Origin: Salvator merianae
Taxonomy: Eukaryota > Chordata > Lepidosauria > Squamata > Teiidae
NCBI GenBank assembly: GCA_003586115.2
Contig: QVOM02000034.1
Span: forward strand, 109,283,610-109,347,609
DNA: 64,000 bases
Direction of reading: 5' to 3'
Positions 35,641-47,961 of the stretch are shown here, one piece after another. The notes below the pieces were generated by a model, which saw nothing but the letters and a program-made list of their open reading frames with translations, was not told where the DNA came from and made no database searches. Each line of letters opens with the position of its first letter. Position 1 is the stretch's first letter. The position numbers and the translations under genes were made by a program.

Positions 35641-36324
35641 GCTGGTAGGCTTACCATTTACCATTGTTCATATAAGGCCAGAGCTGGTTTGCCAGCTCAG
35701 TGCCACTGAAAGATCTTGACACTCCAGTAACAGTGTGGGATCAAGGAGATCACTCAAACTGTGGACTTGGAGCATTTCTGCATTTCTTAGTATACTGGAC
35801 CAAGGTGTGGCCTGGAATGGTCCAGAGGCCTTCTGTCTGCATGCTAGTGCAGACCAGCACAGGCTTGCCTCTTGGTTTGGCTTGTCTTCTCCGGATTAGG
35901 CCATGGGCCATTGTAGGGGAGTAAGCTCAAAGCCTGTGTGCACTGAAACACTTGGAGGCAGGCGACAAATAGCCATTTACTCCCCTAGGTACCTTTTGTG
36001 CACTGATCCCTCTTTCACTTCGAAGGTGCTTCCATTCTGCCTGCTATGAATTGTAGTCTTTCAACAGGTGATAGGTGGCATTTCAAGCACCTATGTGCTA
36101 CAACATATTTCCGTTTGGAACAGAATTAGCATTATGACTGGCTGCTGAAACTTGGGAAGAAGAAAATGTAGTGAGGGAAACCATGTTTTGATCTAGTGTG
36201 AAAGATGAGCACTGACCTGCCAGTTTAAATCTAGTTTCCCATGCTGCAGTGAGATCACAGATTATGGTGTAGTGGTACAACTGCCTAGAAAACAAACACT
36301 CGTGCTTTTAGGCTGTGGCAACTT

Positions 36325-36440
36325 CCTAGAAGATAGTAATGGCAAATGAATTCTGTGTCTGCAAAGAAAACTGCATAGAGGTATCTGTATTGTCCTCAGA
36401 CGTTGGCCCTGATGCAGTGGTACTTAAAAATGGCAGCAAA
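36325..36440 (+). mobile_element. SINE fragment, same body as 20611-20805
   Basis: It shares AATGGCAAA, CTGTGTCTGC, AAGAAAACTGCATAGAGGT and a CAGACGTTGGC-type block with the SINE at 20.6 kb, but lacks the tRNA-related head. Confidence 0.55.
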
Positions 36441-36446
36441 AATTTT

Positions 36447-36640
36447 GGGAACCAGCATAGTGTAGTGACTAGAGAATTAAACTAAAAACTAAGAAACCCA
36501 GAGCTTGCATACTTATTCAGCCATGAAAGTTTACTCAGTGAACTAGTTCACTGGATTGTTGTGTGGATGAATTTGAGAAGATGAGAATGTGCACTACCTT
36601 GAGTTCTTTGGAGCTAAATAAATCTTTCAGTGCTATTAAA
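36447..36640 (+). mobile_element. Sauria-like tRNA SINE
   Basis: It begins GGGAACCAGCATAGTGTAGTG followed by ACTAGAG, the head of the squamate Sauria SINE family with its A box, and has a decayed B-box region (about 36500-36515), CAGCCATGAAA, GGATTGTTGTGTGGATGA and the CTACCTTGAGTTCTTTGGAG tail. This order matches the family. Mutations make it an old copy. Confidence 0.65.
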
Positions 36641-38069
36641 CAAAACAATGAATCATAATTCAACCTACTCTGCACTCTGGCCATCAGAGCTGTAATTCCG
36701 AAGCATCTCAGGGGGTGCAAAAATGTATATGCTTCTTAAATATAACGCCTGTAAAGAAATGTATACAAGTTTTCTTTTTGGGCAAGTCTTTTCCTTAAGA
36801 AGTGGTTGGGCAAAACGTTTTCTAAGAAAGTGGAAGCAGCATGCCCTGCTTTCCAGAGAACATCCTACATGATAGACATCCCAAAATAGAAGGCCCACTT
36901 CATACTGCTATCACATGAATTATGATGGTGATGGTCTGGAATTCCCTTTTAGAATGGAGGAGAGGCCATGGCGGTCTGTGGAAGAGGGGTGTAAAATAAA
37001 GTGAGGAAATTATTTGCTCAAAACTACTGTGTTTTGTAGTTGAACTGTGGTTTGAACTTAAATATTTTAACTTCAATTATATTTATTGATTAGATTAGAT
37101 ATATTAGTTTTATTTCGAGGATATTGAACAGAAAAAAATGTGCTGCTTTAGTCAGGATACTCTTGTTTTTGTAGCAATCATAAACATAGTAGCCAAACCA
37201 AATGGTCAGCTTATAATACTGCAGCATCCAAGAATTCTCTTTCAATGTACTTCTGTTTCTGATTTGTGAAACAGGTAGATTATCATAAACTTAAATGCAT
37301 GGGAATATTTAACTAAGTTAACCTCAGTTTTTAAAAAACTCTGTAATTCCTTTGATGACATTGATCTCTTCTTATTTGGATTCACTGTGATAATTCCTTG
37401 TGGTACAATTCTAAAAAAACAGAAGAAAAAATAAAGACAGTTCTGCTGTATTCAAGGTTAATCTGGGCTTTAACTATCAGGATGAAAAAATGATCTTGGT
37501 TTTTTTTCATTTATTTGCTGGTGAATTTTAAAAGTTTGTTTTTTTAAAAAAACATTCTAGCTGGAAACAGTGGTAGATAAAAGAGAAAGAGAAATGTTGG
37601 CCTACTTAGTCTATCTAAGCTTTTCTGTAAATTGGTGTACGCCAGTTTATCAGTATTGTTCTTAATCATTGTAATCCACAGATCCATTCCCTAGCATGCT
37701 CCTGAACCATCCCAACAAATTATATTTGCCCCTATCAAAACTATAGCTCTGAAATGGGTAGGGACCATAGCCCTGGGGGTTTTAAGCAGCAAAGATACCA
37801 TATATTCTATTTCAATATTTCAGAAAAATATTATGGCCTTAGATAGCCTTCCTGGGCATCATAGGATTGCAGTCTAAATGAGTAGCAGTAATTGTATTAT
37901 TTACTCTCTGAAATGTAGTTCTTTTTTAAAAAAAAACACCGGGAAGTGACTTACAGAGTCACTGTGGGTTTAGTCCATATGATCAACAGTCATCATGAGG
38001 TTAAAGGGACCCCCCCCCAGCATTTTATGCACTTATTTATAGAGCAATACTTTTATATTTTTATTTCAG

Positions 38070-38213
38070 AAAATCAAGATTATCTACACCAGGTTGTTCA
38101 CGAACGTTTGGGTGAGCTCCTACGTGTGCTAAAGGCAATAATTAGCAAACATCAGAGTCTCAATTCGGTTGATCTTCTAAGTGCGGCAGGAACAGTAATT
38201 GCAAAAGTGAAAG
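38070..38213 (+). CDS. ARHGAP29 exon 3
   Basis: Acceptor TTTATTTCAG ends at 38069; donor AAAG|GTAAGG begins at 38214. The exon enters and leaves in phase 1 and encodes residues 88-135. It includes RLGELLRVLKAIISKHQ and LNSVDLLSAA, closely matching the conserved ARHGAP29 region upstream of the F-BAR domain. Symmetric phase means exon skipping would preserve the frame. Confidence 0.93.
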
Positions 38214-39169
38214 GTAAGGAAAAAAAGTTCACCGGATTTTGCTATTGGATGAAGTAACATCTCACAATTCAGTGTAAGATAATTTTGACCCTGTTGTTAT
38301 ACGGTGTCTATAAAGACTCAGGACTTGTTCATACCTCAGTAGCTTTACAAATGCATCTCAAATTTTCATCACCATCCACATAATGGATTTTATCCTCTGC
38401 ACAAAGTTTATGAAGATATCAGTACATTAGATTTTACAGTTACTACTCTGAAAGTTTGATGGCAGTAATAGTATTTGTGTGGGTTATTGTGATGAATTTC
38501 TAAGAATGTTGTGGGAGGTATTACGGTATGTCATTGTGTAAAATGTATTTTTATGTTCCCTTAGACCTTTTTAAATTTCATGCATTTATATCTACAGATA
38601 AACTTTCATGAGTTGTATTAAAAAGGCAGCTAAAAATGTTAATAATAGTAGTGGTACTAATAGCACTAGGACTGTTGTGCTGTGGCTTGTAGTACTAATA
38701 GTGGCTTAGGTATAAATGCAGCCTTTGTTTCATGAATGTAACAAAATGATGTAGTAATCTGGAGAACCATCTCTTCCAAAAACGCACATAACTACAGGCT
38801 GCTGGACAAATGATAGAACTCTTTGCTCTCATTCTGCTAAGCTTCCAGGAGCAAGCCAATGAAGGTTTTATAAAGTATATTAAAAGTAATATCTTGACTA
38901 TCATGGCATCCACTTTAGTCCCACCTAGCACTAGTGAGGAACAGCCATCCTTCATTATTACTTTCATTTTATTTTGTTTTCTGTGGCAACAACAAAAAAG
39001 ACAGCTGATTGTTGCTGTTTTGAGAGAAGTGCCAAACTTTCTCACACCCCTAGTGTCCCCTTGAAATACATTTGGCCATGCTTGATTCAAGTGATACATT
39101 GATAACCTGGTATGTTTAGGAGTGCTATTACATAAGAATCTGTCTGTTTATTTGGAGGAACAGTTGGGT

Positions 39170-39320
39170 TTGATTTTTTATTTACTACACATTAAAAAAT
39201 ATTGTGGTGATTTACATGTACATTTAAAAACAAGGTTAAAACATGTTAAGAACAATGTAAAAAAAGCAGTAGTAAAAATAACCGTAAAATGATGGATGGA
39301 AATGAGAAATCAGAATATAG
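39170..39320 (+). mobile_element. interspersed repeat family B fragment
   Basis: GGTGATTTACATGTACATTTAAAAAC and an A-rich AACATGTTAAGAACAATGTAAAAAAAGCAG stretch resemble the head and A-rich body of family B. Short and diverged, so a weak call. Confidence 0.3.
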
Positions 39321-39572
39321 CCAGTTATTTCAAATGAGGAAGTCCTGAGTTCAGGATAGGTAAGAAAAACCACAAATACAAAAACAATGGAGTGTTGATG
39401 TAACTGTGTTATGAAACTAACATTATCACCAGTACTTGTATGAATTTAGGTGTCTGATGAAGATGTGCCTCTTTAAACTGGCTGAGGCAACAGCATCCCT
39501 CCCCTTGCAGGCACTTCTACTATTTTAGCTAATCTTTCTAATTTGTATAGTGATTTTATTGTGACCAACTCT

Positions 39573-39692
39573 GAGGGGGGGGGGGGAAGAGAGAGAGAGA
39601 GAAAAGGAAAGAGAAAGAAAGAAAGAAAGAAAGAAAGAGAAAGAAAGAAAGAGAAAGAAAGAAAGAAAAAGAAAGAAAGAAAGAAAGAAAGA
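39573..39692 (+). repeat. 120-nt uninterrupted purine tract, G12 then GA and GAAA
   Basis: Starting from GAG, twelve consecutive Gs (39575-39586) lead into (GA)n and then (GAAA)n with no pyrimidine up to 39692. Such tracts can form triplex (H-DNA). It is located about 90 bases upstream of the L2 element. Confidence 0.92.
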
Positions 39693-39779
39693 CTTGCCTA
39701 CTTCTTTTGATTATCAGCCAGTTTTCAGGGATCCTGTTTAGTAATAGATACTAGCATTCCCATATAAATCTCATTGTTT

Positions 39780-42300
39780 TTTATTTTTCATTATGACAGT
39801 GGGTGAAAAGATAGGAATTCAGGTAAGCACCAACCCAGTCTAGCTGGTCAGGGTAGGAGCTTGACGTTGGCCACAGAAAATCCATCATTCTCACCAGACA
39901 TCCAGTCCATAATTTACTGACCTTGGGCTGTAGAGACAATACTGGGTTGCTGCTGGCATACTGCCCATTCCTCTGCATAGCAGGCAGCGTTACCAAGCTG
40001 ATGGAGGCAGTCTCCAGTGTGATGGTTCAGATACTCCATACAATTGTGTTGCGGGATTTTAATTTTGATGCAGAGGATGCTGCCTCTGGGCTGGTTCAGG
40101 AGTTCAAAGTCTTCATGACAACCATCTCAGTCTATCTCAGTCCATCACACACCAACTCATGTGGCGGACATACTCTGGTTCTGGTGTTGGTTTCAGATGG
40201 GTTGGTTGGTGGCCTGTTGGTAGATGGACTTTCTGTTAGATCACTGTCATGGATGAGCTACTTTTTGTTAAAGTTTGGTCTTATGGCGATATCTCCTCAC
40301 TGCAAAGGTAGAAGAACTGTTTCTATGGTCCACTACTAGAGATTTAATGGAACCCAGTAGGTTTTGTGGATTTTCCAACTGGTGTGGACAGCTTTATATT
40401 GAGGTGCTAATTGTTCTGTAGAATTCAGAAATGTGTAGGCTCTTGACTCTGTTGCTTCTGTGTACCCACAGACTAGCAGAGTTTTCTGCTGATCTATGAG
40501 TGCTGGAGCATACCAGTTGACAGCTAAAACAGAGGTGGCATAAATCCCAAAGTACATCTAGCCAGATACATTTAAGAGCATATTATGCCTGTCATGTGGC
40601 TGTGGTGGCAGTGAAGAAATAATTTTTTTTCATCACTACCTTTGCATTATCTGGTAGCCATACAGTTGGTCTCCTTTGGTTTTGAAGAGACTCGTTCCTC
40701 CTTCTGAGGGTACAGACCCCTCCTTGCAGTCTCAAGAGGGATGTGACAAACTTGAGAACCAAATCTCTCAGATCTGCTCGGATTTTTATGCTGTAGATTT
40801 GTACGTTGAGGACAGACTGCTTTTAGTATTTCATCCCTGCTTGTCCTGGCTCATTAAAACATGGAACAGAGGCGTTTAAGCTGGATCTAGTTAGCAATCA
40901 GTCCCTCTCTGTAAGTTAGGAATTTCCATTAATGCATAAGGAGGCTGTGATCAGCGGAAACCTTAAGAGGAGCTCTCTGGATCCAGAGGTGCTGAATAAC
41001 TTCACCAAATTTCTAATTTTCCATTTTTAGCCAAGGTGCTTTAGAAAGCGCTCACAACAAAATTCCAGGCATACTTGGATGGAGCTAGGTATCTGGCTCT
41101 GCTTCAGCCTGGCTTCAGTCCTGGTCATAGTATTGAGGCTGCCTGGATTACCGTGACTGATGACCTATGGATGGAGAGAGATTGAAAGTGCTACTCTGTT
41201 GGTTCCCCTTGACCTATCTGCGGCTTTTAATACTGTCAACCATGGTATCCTTTTGAAGCAGCTTCAGGACATAGAAATCAGAGGCACAGTAATACAATGG
41301 CTTCTGTCCTTTCTCAGGGCAGAGTTTAAAGCATACACCTGGGGGATTTTCATTCATATTCCTAGGAACTCACTTATGGGGTTGCTTGGGGAATCAATCT
41401 TGGACCCTTTGGTTTTTAACATCTACATTAACTGCTAGGTACAGTCATCATAAGGTTTGGAATTCAGTATTATCAGTATGTAGATTACACCCAGCTCTGC
41501 ATCTCTATTCTGTCTCTATCAGGTGAGGGCTGAATGTAATCCCGTAGATTGAATCTCAGTCCAGGTCAGCCAGAGGTATTGTTTATCCCAGGCTGTTGAA
41601 TCAGGGAAGTTAGTAGACATCCTTTTCTGGACAAGAGTGCACAGGGCATTTTCTTGGATTCACCCCTGTTCCTTGAGGCTCAGTGGCAGTGGAGACCAAG
41701 AGCATCCACAACCAGCTTTGCTATATTAAGCAATTGAAGCCCTTCTTGAGATCACGTGGTCATTCTGACCTAAGATGGATTATTGTGATGTGCTCTTTGT
41801 GGAGATGATCTTAAAGATGGTTTGGAAATTACAGCTAGTGAGAAGTACAGCAGCTAGGTTAGGTGATAAGTGTCTCTAGTCCTAATCACATTTTCCCTGT
41901 TCCTAAAGAGCTACACTAAAATGCAACTGCCTCCTGAATACTCCGTCCATTAAAGAGTGTTGTGGGATGTTTGCTAGGAGTATGGCTTTTTTCTCTAGTG
42001 GTTGCCCTTTTATGGAATAATCTGTCAGGGAAGATCTACCAGGTGTCCACTGTTGATGCTTTCAAGTGCCTGGTGAAATTGCATTTGTCCACCTGGGCAT
42101 TTGAGGACTAGAGAATTTTGTACTGATTTGGTTTTATTTTATCTCTTTTTATAGTTGTCTTAGTATCTAGATGGTTATTTTATCTGTTTCCTTTTGTGGT
42201 TTGGTTTTAATATTCTGCTGTTTTATTGTGTACTTCATCCTGAAACTACAATGAAGGTCAATATTGAAATCTTCACTTAAATAAAATTATTAAATGAACA
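39780..42300 (+). mobile_element. L2 LINE, nearly full length but broken
   Basis: The endonuclease end is visible at 40050-40180, where a frame encodes LRDFNFDAEDAASG followed by PSHTNSCGGHTLVLVLVSDG; GDFN and the SGHTLDL-type block are L2 endonuclease hallmarks. Reverse-transcriptase motifs follow: PLDLSAAFNTVNHGILLKQL (41200-41260) and a degenerate Q-Y-V-D-Y-T-Q-L catalytic motif (about 41470). The 3' end is at about 42295 (AAATAAAATTATTAAATG). Length is about 2.5 kb. Stops and frameshifts throughout make it inactive. Confidence 0.75.
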
Positions 42301-42581
42301 CAGGCACAAGCAGAAAGACCTGTAGGTAAAGAGACCTAGGGGCAAAGAAACACCTTTACGCCAATCTGTGTAACTTTGCTGGGGAGAGGGGAGCTTGGCT
42401 TGTCATCAAATATTATGTACATGGTAGGTACTAAGTAGGTACTAAGTATAGGCAGAGTCTTCCCATATCCACAGCAAGCTTACACAGACACATACACACC
42501 AGACATGGCTGGGGCTCTGTCAGCACACTCCTAACTGAATTTCTGGGAGCTCACTGTGCCTACCCCTTTTCTTTAGGGTGT

Positions 42582-42804
42582 TTTTTTTTTTTTTTTTTGC
42601 ACACTTCCAGTGAGCTCTGAAAAGTTGAATCTTGCTCTATCTTTTCTACGAAGTTTGAGGACAATAGACCAGCAGAACCCCAACATGCATGGCATCAAGG
42701 CTGTTTTACCAGTCTCACTCAATGCCAGCAACCTGTCAACATTTTTAACAAGTCTGGCAGCTCCCTCAGGGTTAGAAGAGATTCAAGCTCTCATTAACAA
42801 GTGA
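42582..42804 (+). other. poly-T run and a 64-codon ORF of unknown origin
   Basis: An 18-T run at about 42582-42599 is followed by an open frame from 42610 to 42804 (TGA... the last codons read ALINK then stop). Its composition is protein-like: leucine- and serine-rich helices, with SFLRSLRTIDQQNPNMHGIK and TFLTSLAAP. I recognise no family. Options are a retropseudogene fragment, a transposon piece, or chance. There are no splice sites that would join it to ARHGAP29 in frame, and I do not call it a gene. Confidence 0.3.
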
Positions 42805-45649
42805 TGTTTACTTCTACCAAACACCAGGCCAGTAGGAACTGACTAACATTGGGACCTAAGGAGGGGAAGCTTTTGTATGGGGCATTCTGGAACTTTTTAA
42901 ACATTTAATAAGAAGGGGTACAGCTGAGCTGTAGAAATGCCAATACAGCATATGCACAGGCTGCTTTCCACATGTTCTTAGCTAGAATTTACATAAGTGA
43001 CTCTAAAGTTTCAAAAATGTTTTATTACATTGGTTCTACTGAAATCAGGAGTTGATTTTCAAATATGTTCCTTACATTAATGCATCTGTGAAAGCTATAT
43101 GATATCCCTGATTGTAATTGTAATTGTAATTATGTGACCTTGACCACAACTACTGATCATTTGAACACTTGAAAGTAGCAATGATAAAAATTGCTATTTC
43201 AACGATAACATAACAAAAGCAAAATCTTGAAAGAATTCTATACCTCATGGAAGTATATGTGTTTGCATTTAGTGTCCTGAGTATGTGTTGTAGTTATGGT
43301 ACAAAAACAGAGGCTTAGGAACTTCATGATAATAACCATGAACTAGATTGCAGCTCCTAGGAGCATTTTTTTCCTGATATTTTGGAGAGTTAAATGTTTT
43401 AACGCAATGGGTCCAAGACGTAAAAATCACAGAGCAAAGACATAAATAAACGTCTTGTATTGAGGCTTTAGACTTCTAGAGTGAGTCTTGATTCCAAAAT
43501 CAGTTATTCCATTGCCCTGCCACTCCCTTCTGTATTCCTCTTTTATGCATCTATTCTATGTGCCAAATAATCCTATATTATGTTTTCAAGAGCAATTAGA
43601 AGTCCAATCACTGCTTAACATCTGGGACTGCTGAATTTCAGATGCCAGAGGAAATGAGCATTTTGGTTTTCTAACACGCAGTTATGAGATTACAGTTGCC
43701 AAATGCAGGAAGCTCACGTTTCTGAGATCATTTTCCCTGAAAGAAACAGAGTACTATATATATGCTTACAGAGCATCCTTTGAAATCAGTATGTGTTTAT
43801 AATTTTAGACACATTTGCTTTGTAGATGGCAACTGTCTTTTAAGTTGATAAGCTAACTTGAAGTAAGTTCTTAGACATTGTTTGGTTTTGTTTTTTAAGC
43901 GATGGTTGTTTACTTTAATCCCTCCCATTTCCACAAAATTGTGCACTGAGCTGAAAATGTAGTTACATAGATAGTGGCTGTTTCCAGACATGGAAACATT
44001 ACTCCAGTTCATTGTTAGTGCTATTGTGTGTAGCCAGGATGTCCTGGGGAAGGACTGTGTTCAAAGCTGATCTTAAGGAGTATCAGTATTTTGATGGTAA
44101 TGGCTGAAAAGAAAGCTGGAGGAAACCTCAAATAGAAATATTCTGGAATAAAGGTAATAATTAACATATTTTAAAATATATCTTTTTACGCATGTCTGCC
44201 TGTTCTTTTGAAACCTAAATATATTTGCATCTCTGCAAGGAGGAAAATGACTTTTCTGTTATTTCATTTAGGAGTGTAGGACCCCAGTTCGTAGCAGACT
44301 TAAGAGAGTTAAGTTCTGTTGTAAGCACTGCTGCTTTTCCCCAAAAGTAGTTGGTACAGCTGTATAATTAAAATTCCTGGAGCAGAAGCCTGTGTATTTC
44401 TGGTGCAGCTTTATGTTTTTTAGAGTTCTTACATCTGGCTGTATAAAATATTTTTAACAGATTTCAGTTAAATTAAGCTGTTTGCTTTTTTAGTTTACTT
44501 GTTGTTGCTCCATCAATTCTTGTTATTGTCTGTATTTGTTTAATTGTGCATGTTGTATATTAAGTCCCAGACATAAATATTATACAAACATAAGAAAATT
44601 TAAATGTTTATTTAGGCTTAGCAGTATACATCATTATTTCCAAAGGGCTTTCATGGTTTTACAAAAGTCCAACAAGTTAAATGATACCTGGCATGTTTTG
44701 TTCTTTATTACATTTACTGGTTTTAAAATAGAGGATTGCTGGGCCCAAATTTAATTTGTTTGAAAAACCTTCGGCATGAATATAAATATACACTCAATTT
44801 TAAAGGATTGTTTGTAGGGGACAAAATAGACAGTGAAAACTAGAATGCTTTTCTGTCTCATTCCTCAAGTTTGTGTAGTTTAAGCTGCCTATTAGTGCAT
44901 CATAATATATAAATGATTGTATGAAATTGCTAGAAAAAAAATCATTTATTGGAGTAAGTCTAATGGAATATCCATTTTGTTTGTTTGTTTTGTTTTTGAT
45001 CCAGGCCAGAAGCGTTTTTCATAATTTAGAGTGTAAAGCTATGTGATTTTATTGAAAATGAAGTTATTTCCAACTAGTGTTCAGTTTCTGAGGTTAGCAA
45101 GGCTTTATGTATCTTGCATATTTAAATTTTTAAGTGAATTGGAGCAGGATTTAATTTCTATGTGATTACACTTTTTACAGTGACTGATAAGAGTAGGGTG
45201 GGCGGAAGGAAGATCAGTAGCTATGTGGAAAGTCTGAATGATTTGTGGTGACTAGTAAACTGTCCATTTTCTGTTCAACAGCAATATTAATAAAGGTTTA
45301 TTTTCTTCTGAAGTACAGACTAGAGATAGAAAGATAATCTGAGGGGATATTTGTCTCAAAGGATTGTGAACTTAGTTCTGGTACTGAAAACAAATTTCTG
45401 GGTTGAGCATGTGTTTCCTGAACATTTATAGAGCACATGTTTATTCTCAGTATACAAATGTTTATACTGTATACAAATGAATATACATGCAGACATGCAT
45501 GCATGCATTCGTGTCTTAGGTACAAGTCTCATTGAATGCTTTCAGTGTTAACGATGAAGGCAAAAATGTTTGGTTTTACAGTTACTATTAAAACTTCAGT
45601 AGGCAGTCTAACATTAAATATTCTGCTTGATGAGAGTTCTTGTGAGCGT

Positions 45650-46790
45650 TAGCTGAAGGACTGAGGCCCAGTTGGCTTTTCCTCTCATATGAGGTTTATG
45701 AATCACTTTTAGGATAAAATCAGTGATATTCATGATAGCTTTGACATAATATTTGATGTAGTCAAAGAAGGATCAGATTGAATTTTGTGGAATCAGTTTT
45801 GATTGATGTGGCCAGGGTCTTTGAAATGGTTTGGTAATATCTTACTCTTTGACTACTATGGCTGCCATGAGCAAATAGGGAGGGGCTGTCGGCTGGGTCT
45901 GTTTGATGACAAATTTCTTGTGGGAGTTATGCTAGCAAACAATAGCAAGATGCTTTGTCTTGGAAATATGGCCTCAAGTGATGATTATTGTAACATCAAA
46001 ACAGGATAGGTCATTGTATATTAGGAAAGAGATTGGGTGTGTGCCATCATGTTGGTTCTCCTAAATATCTCAGTATCTTTTACTGCAAGTGACCATGATA
46101 TCCTGTTGGAGGAGCACAGAGGATTGGCGGCTGGGGGCCCTGTTAAGACCATTCCCAAACAGTAGCATTGGAGGTGATTTCTGCTAGAGTGGTGTCTAGG
46201 TCCAGGAGTCGGGTGTTCAGCGCATTCTGGATGACTTAGCACTTCCTCCAGAAGATCAGATATATAAATGGTATATTGTCCTTTGAGACACAAGTCTGTT
46301 CAGGGACTTGGAACATCTGTGCCTGGCTTTGATTGGTTCACCGGAACAGGAAATAGCATGGACTATCCTTGAAAAAAAGATCTGTAAGATGTGGCCAATG
46401 CAGAATATGGCTCTAGAGTATTACTTAGGACATTATCACTGGCAATCTAAGAGCTCTCTGGCATTCTGCAGGCTGTTGATAGGACTCAGAAATTTGAAGG
46501 ACAACCTGTCTCCTCACTGTCCGTTGCACATCTTAATAGAAGATGGTGAAGTCTCCAGAATCCCTGGTTGCTAGATTCCTACTCCCACTGTTGGTTTAAT
46601 CTATTCCAACTACTTTGTTTGGTTTTATATTGATGTGGTCTATACCTGACTCGTTGATGTTGCTTTGTCGGGTTGTTTGCCACTCTGTACTTTGTGAAGG
46701 GAAGGCAATTTATGAAAAATTGTTCAATACTGTATGCAAAATTATTTTAAAAATAACTTGATACACTGCTTATCAAATGGGTTGCAAGAA
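45650..46790 (+). mobile_element. L2-like LINE fragments
   Basis: Scattered short matches: a MEHLCLALIGSPEQE frame near 46308, LAFCRLLIGLRNLKD near 46460 and a 3' end with GGAAGGCAATTTATGAAAAATTG near 46700. They look like a decayed L2-type reverse-transcriptase/3' region. Assignment is weak. Confidence 0.35.
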
Positions 46791-47400
46791 GAAAAAACTC
46801 ATTAACGTAATCAGATAATTAAAAAAATTAACTTGGGTGGAAGGAAGGGAGAAATCAAATTAAACAACAAGCAAATGGAAAACAAGCAGAACCGTAAGTG
46901 GGATGCAATTGGGATGGAAAGGCCCAGGAAAGCAGATGTGTCTTAAGAGGGTATCTAAAAGATGTTAGTGTAGGTGCTCACATATTTGAGAGAGGAGACA
47001 ACCCTATGAAATAGATGCATTCCTTGAGAAGGACCAATTATGGTTGGCCATAGTTAACATGGAGTGTGGCATTGCATCTAGAAATGCGTTGGTCTAGATA
47101 TTCTTGATTATCTTACAAGTTTATAGTTAAAAAAAGTGTAACAAGGTCCCAAATTGTTTAGGGCTTTATGTATTAATAACAAAACCTTGAATTGTATAGT
47201 AATAGTTGGCAACTAGTGCAACCACACTGTCATATATGTTCTTTGCATTAGTTGTGGCTGCTGGAGCAAGTGCAAGGGTAGCACCACAGTCTGTGTTACT
47301 TGCTTTTGCCATGAGTTGTAGAGCAGTCACAAGTTCTGATTACTGTTCAGCCAGTTTCAGGTACTGCTTAAGCACTAAACATGTTTTGGGTATATATGAT
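46790..47400 (+). mobile_element. interspersed repeat family B copy 2
   Basis: It shares ordered blocks with 35130-35640: an A-rich head, AGGAAAGCAGATGTGTCTTAAGAG, ATTCCTTGAGAAGGACCAAT, GGTTGGCCATAGTTAAC, GGGCTTTATGTATTAATAAC, AAAACCTTGAATTG and AGTTGGCAACTAGTGCA. This is the best-preserved copy. No coding. Confidence 0.55.
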
Positions 47401-47864
47401 CTTATATCGACATGATGATGCTTCAGGATAAGTAAAACCAAAGAATACTGAGACAAAGCTCAATTGTCTCACTGAAATTATTTCAATGTCTGGATGCTAG
47501 TGCCACATTTGCAGATGTCTTGGGAAGTTAGGCACCTAAGATCTTCTGGTTGTCAATGGAATAATCACCATCCTGTTGCGTCTTCATTAAGAAGTTTTGT
47601 TAAGTGATACTGTGATCTGATTTGGAAATAGTTTTATAGCCTATGAATGCTGTTGGTGTTAATTACCACCCAGTTAGGCTTGAGTATTGCTAACTATGTG
47701 GACAAATTTGCACTATCGTAAACTCTTCTAAAAGCACTTCTTCACTTTTATTTTGTTTACCAGTTGTGCAAGCACAGTCAGTTTTTCTAGCCCACTGCTC
47801 ACTTGCATCATATACTCAAAGCCTTCTAAATATACAGATCCCATTTCTTTGTTGTCTGTCTTAG

Positions 47865-47961
47865 CTGTGAACTTCAAGGATGTTAATGAAGAAAACAAGC
47901 GAGAAGTCTTAAGTGAGATATTTTCTTCAATTGACACATTGGCATTCACATTCGGCAATAT
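47865..47961 (+). CDS. ARHGAP29 exon 4
   Basis: Acceptor GTCTGTCTTAG ends at 47864; donor AT|GTAAGT starts at 47962. Phase 1 in, phase 2 out, residues 136-167. It encodes NFKDVNEENK and SIDTLAFTFGN, which is strongly conserved in ARHGAP29. Confidence 0.93.

Larger units (their letters stand above)
6905..38069 (+). other. ARHGAP29 intron 2 (31 kb, repeat-rich)
   Basis: This intron runs from donor GTGTGT at 6905 to acceptor TTTATTTCAG at 38069. Recognisable content is listed separately: CR1, hAT, CpG-rich TIR element, Bov-B, L1, L2, SINEs, an R4/Dong-like LINE and a GATAD1 pseudogene. I recognise nothing in 9300-9880, 12000-12380, 13430-14200, 15400-18200, 19530-20600, 20810-23060, 25400-26200, 26900-29500, 30480-31090, 34600-35120 and 36700-38040 apart from short homopolymer and TTTA tracts. 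No alternative exon with coding conservation was seen. Confidence 0.75.
38214..47864 (+). other. ARHGAP29 intron 3
   Basis: The donor is GTAAGG and the acceptor GTCTGTCTTAG. Recognised content is a homopurine tract at 39573-39692, a nearly full-length L2 at 39780-42300, a poly-T run with an unexplained ORF at 42582-42804, and partial L2 and family-B repeats at 45650-47400. I recognise nothing in 38220-39160 or 42840-45600. A reverse-strand frame at 38695-39099 matches no family I know. Confidence 0.7.

Noticed and set aside
38695..39099. 134-codon minus-strand frame in intron 3
   Set aside because: No domain, low complexity hydrophobic segments, no conservation that I can judge. Left unannotated as a gene.
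40000..41440. Open frames with DFNFDAED and DLSAAFNTVNHG as host genes
   Set aside because: These are L2 endonuclease and reverse-transcriptase motifs.
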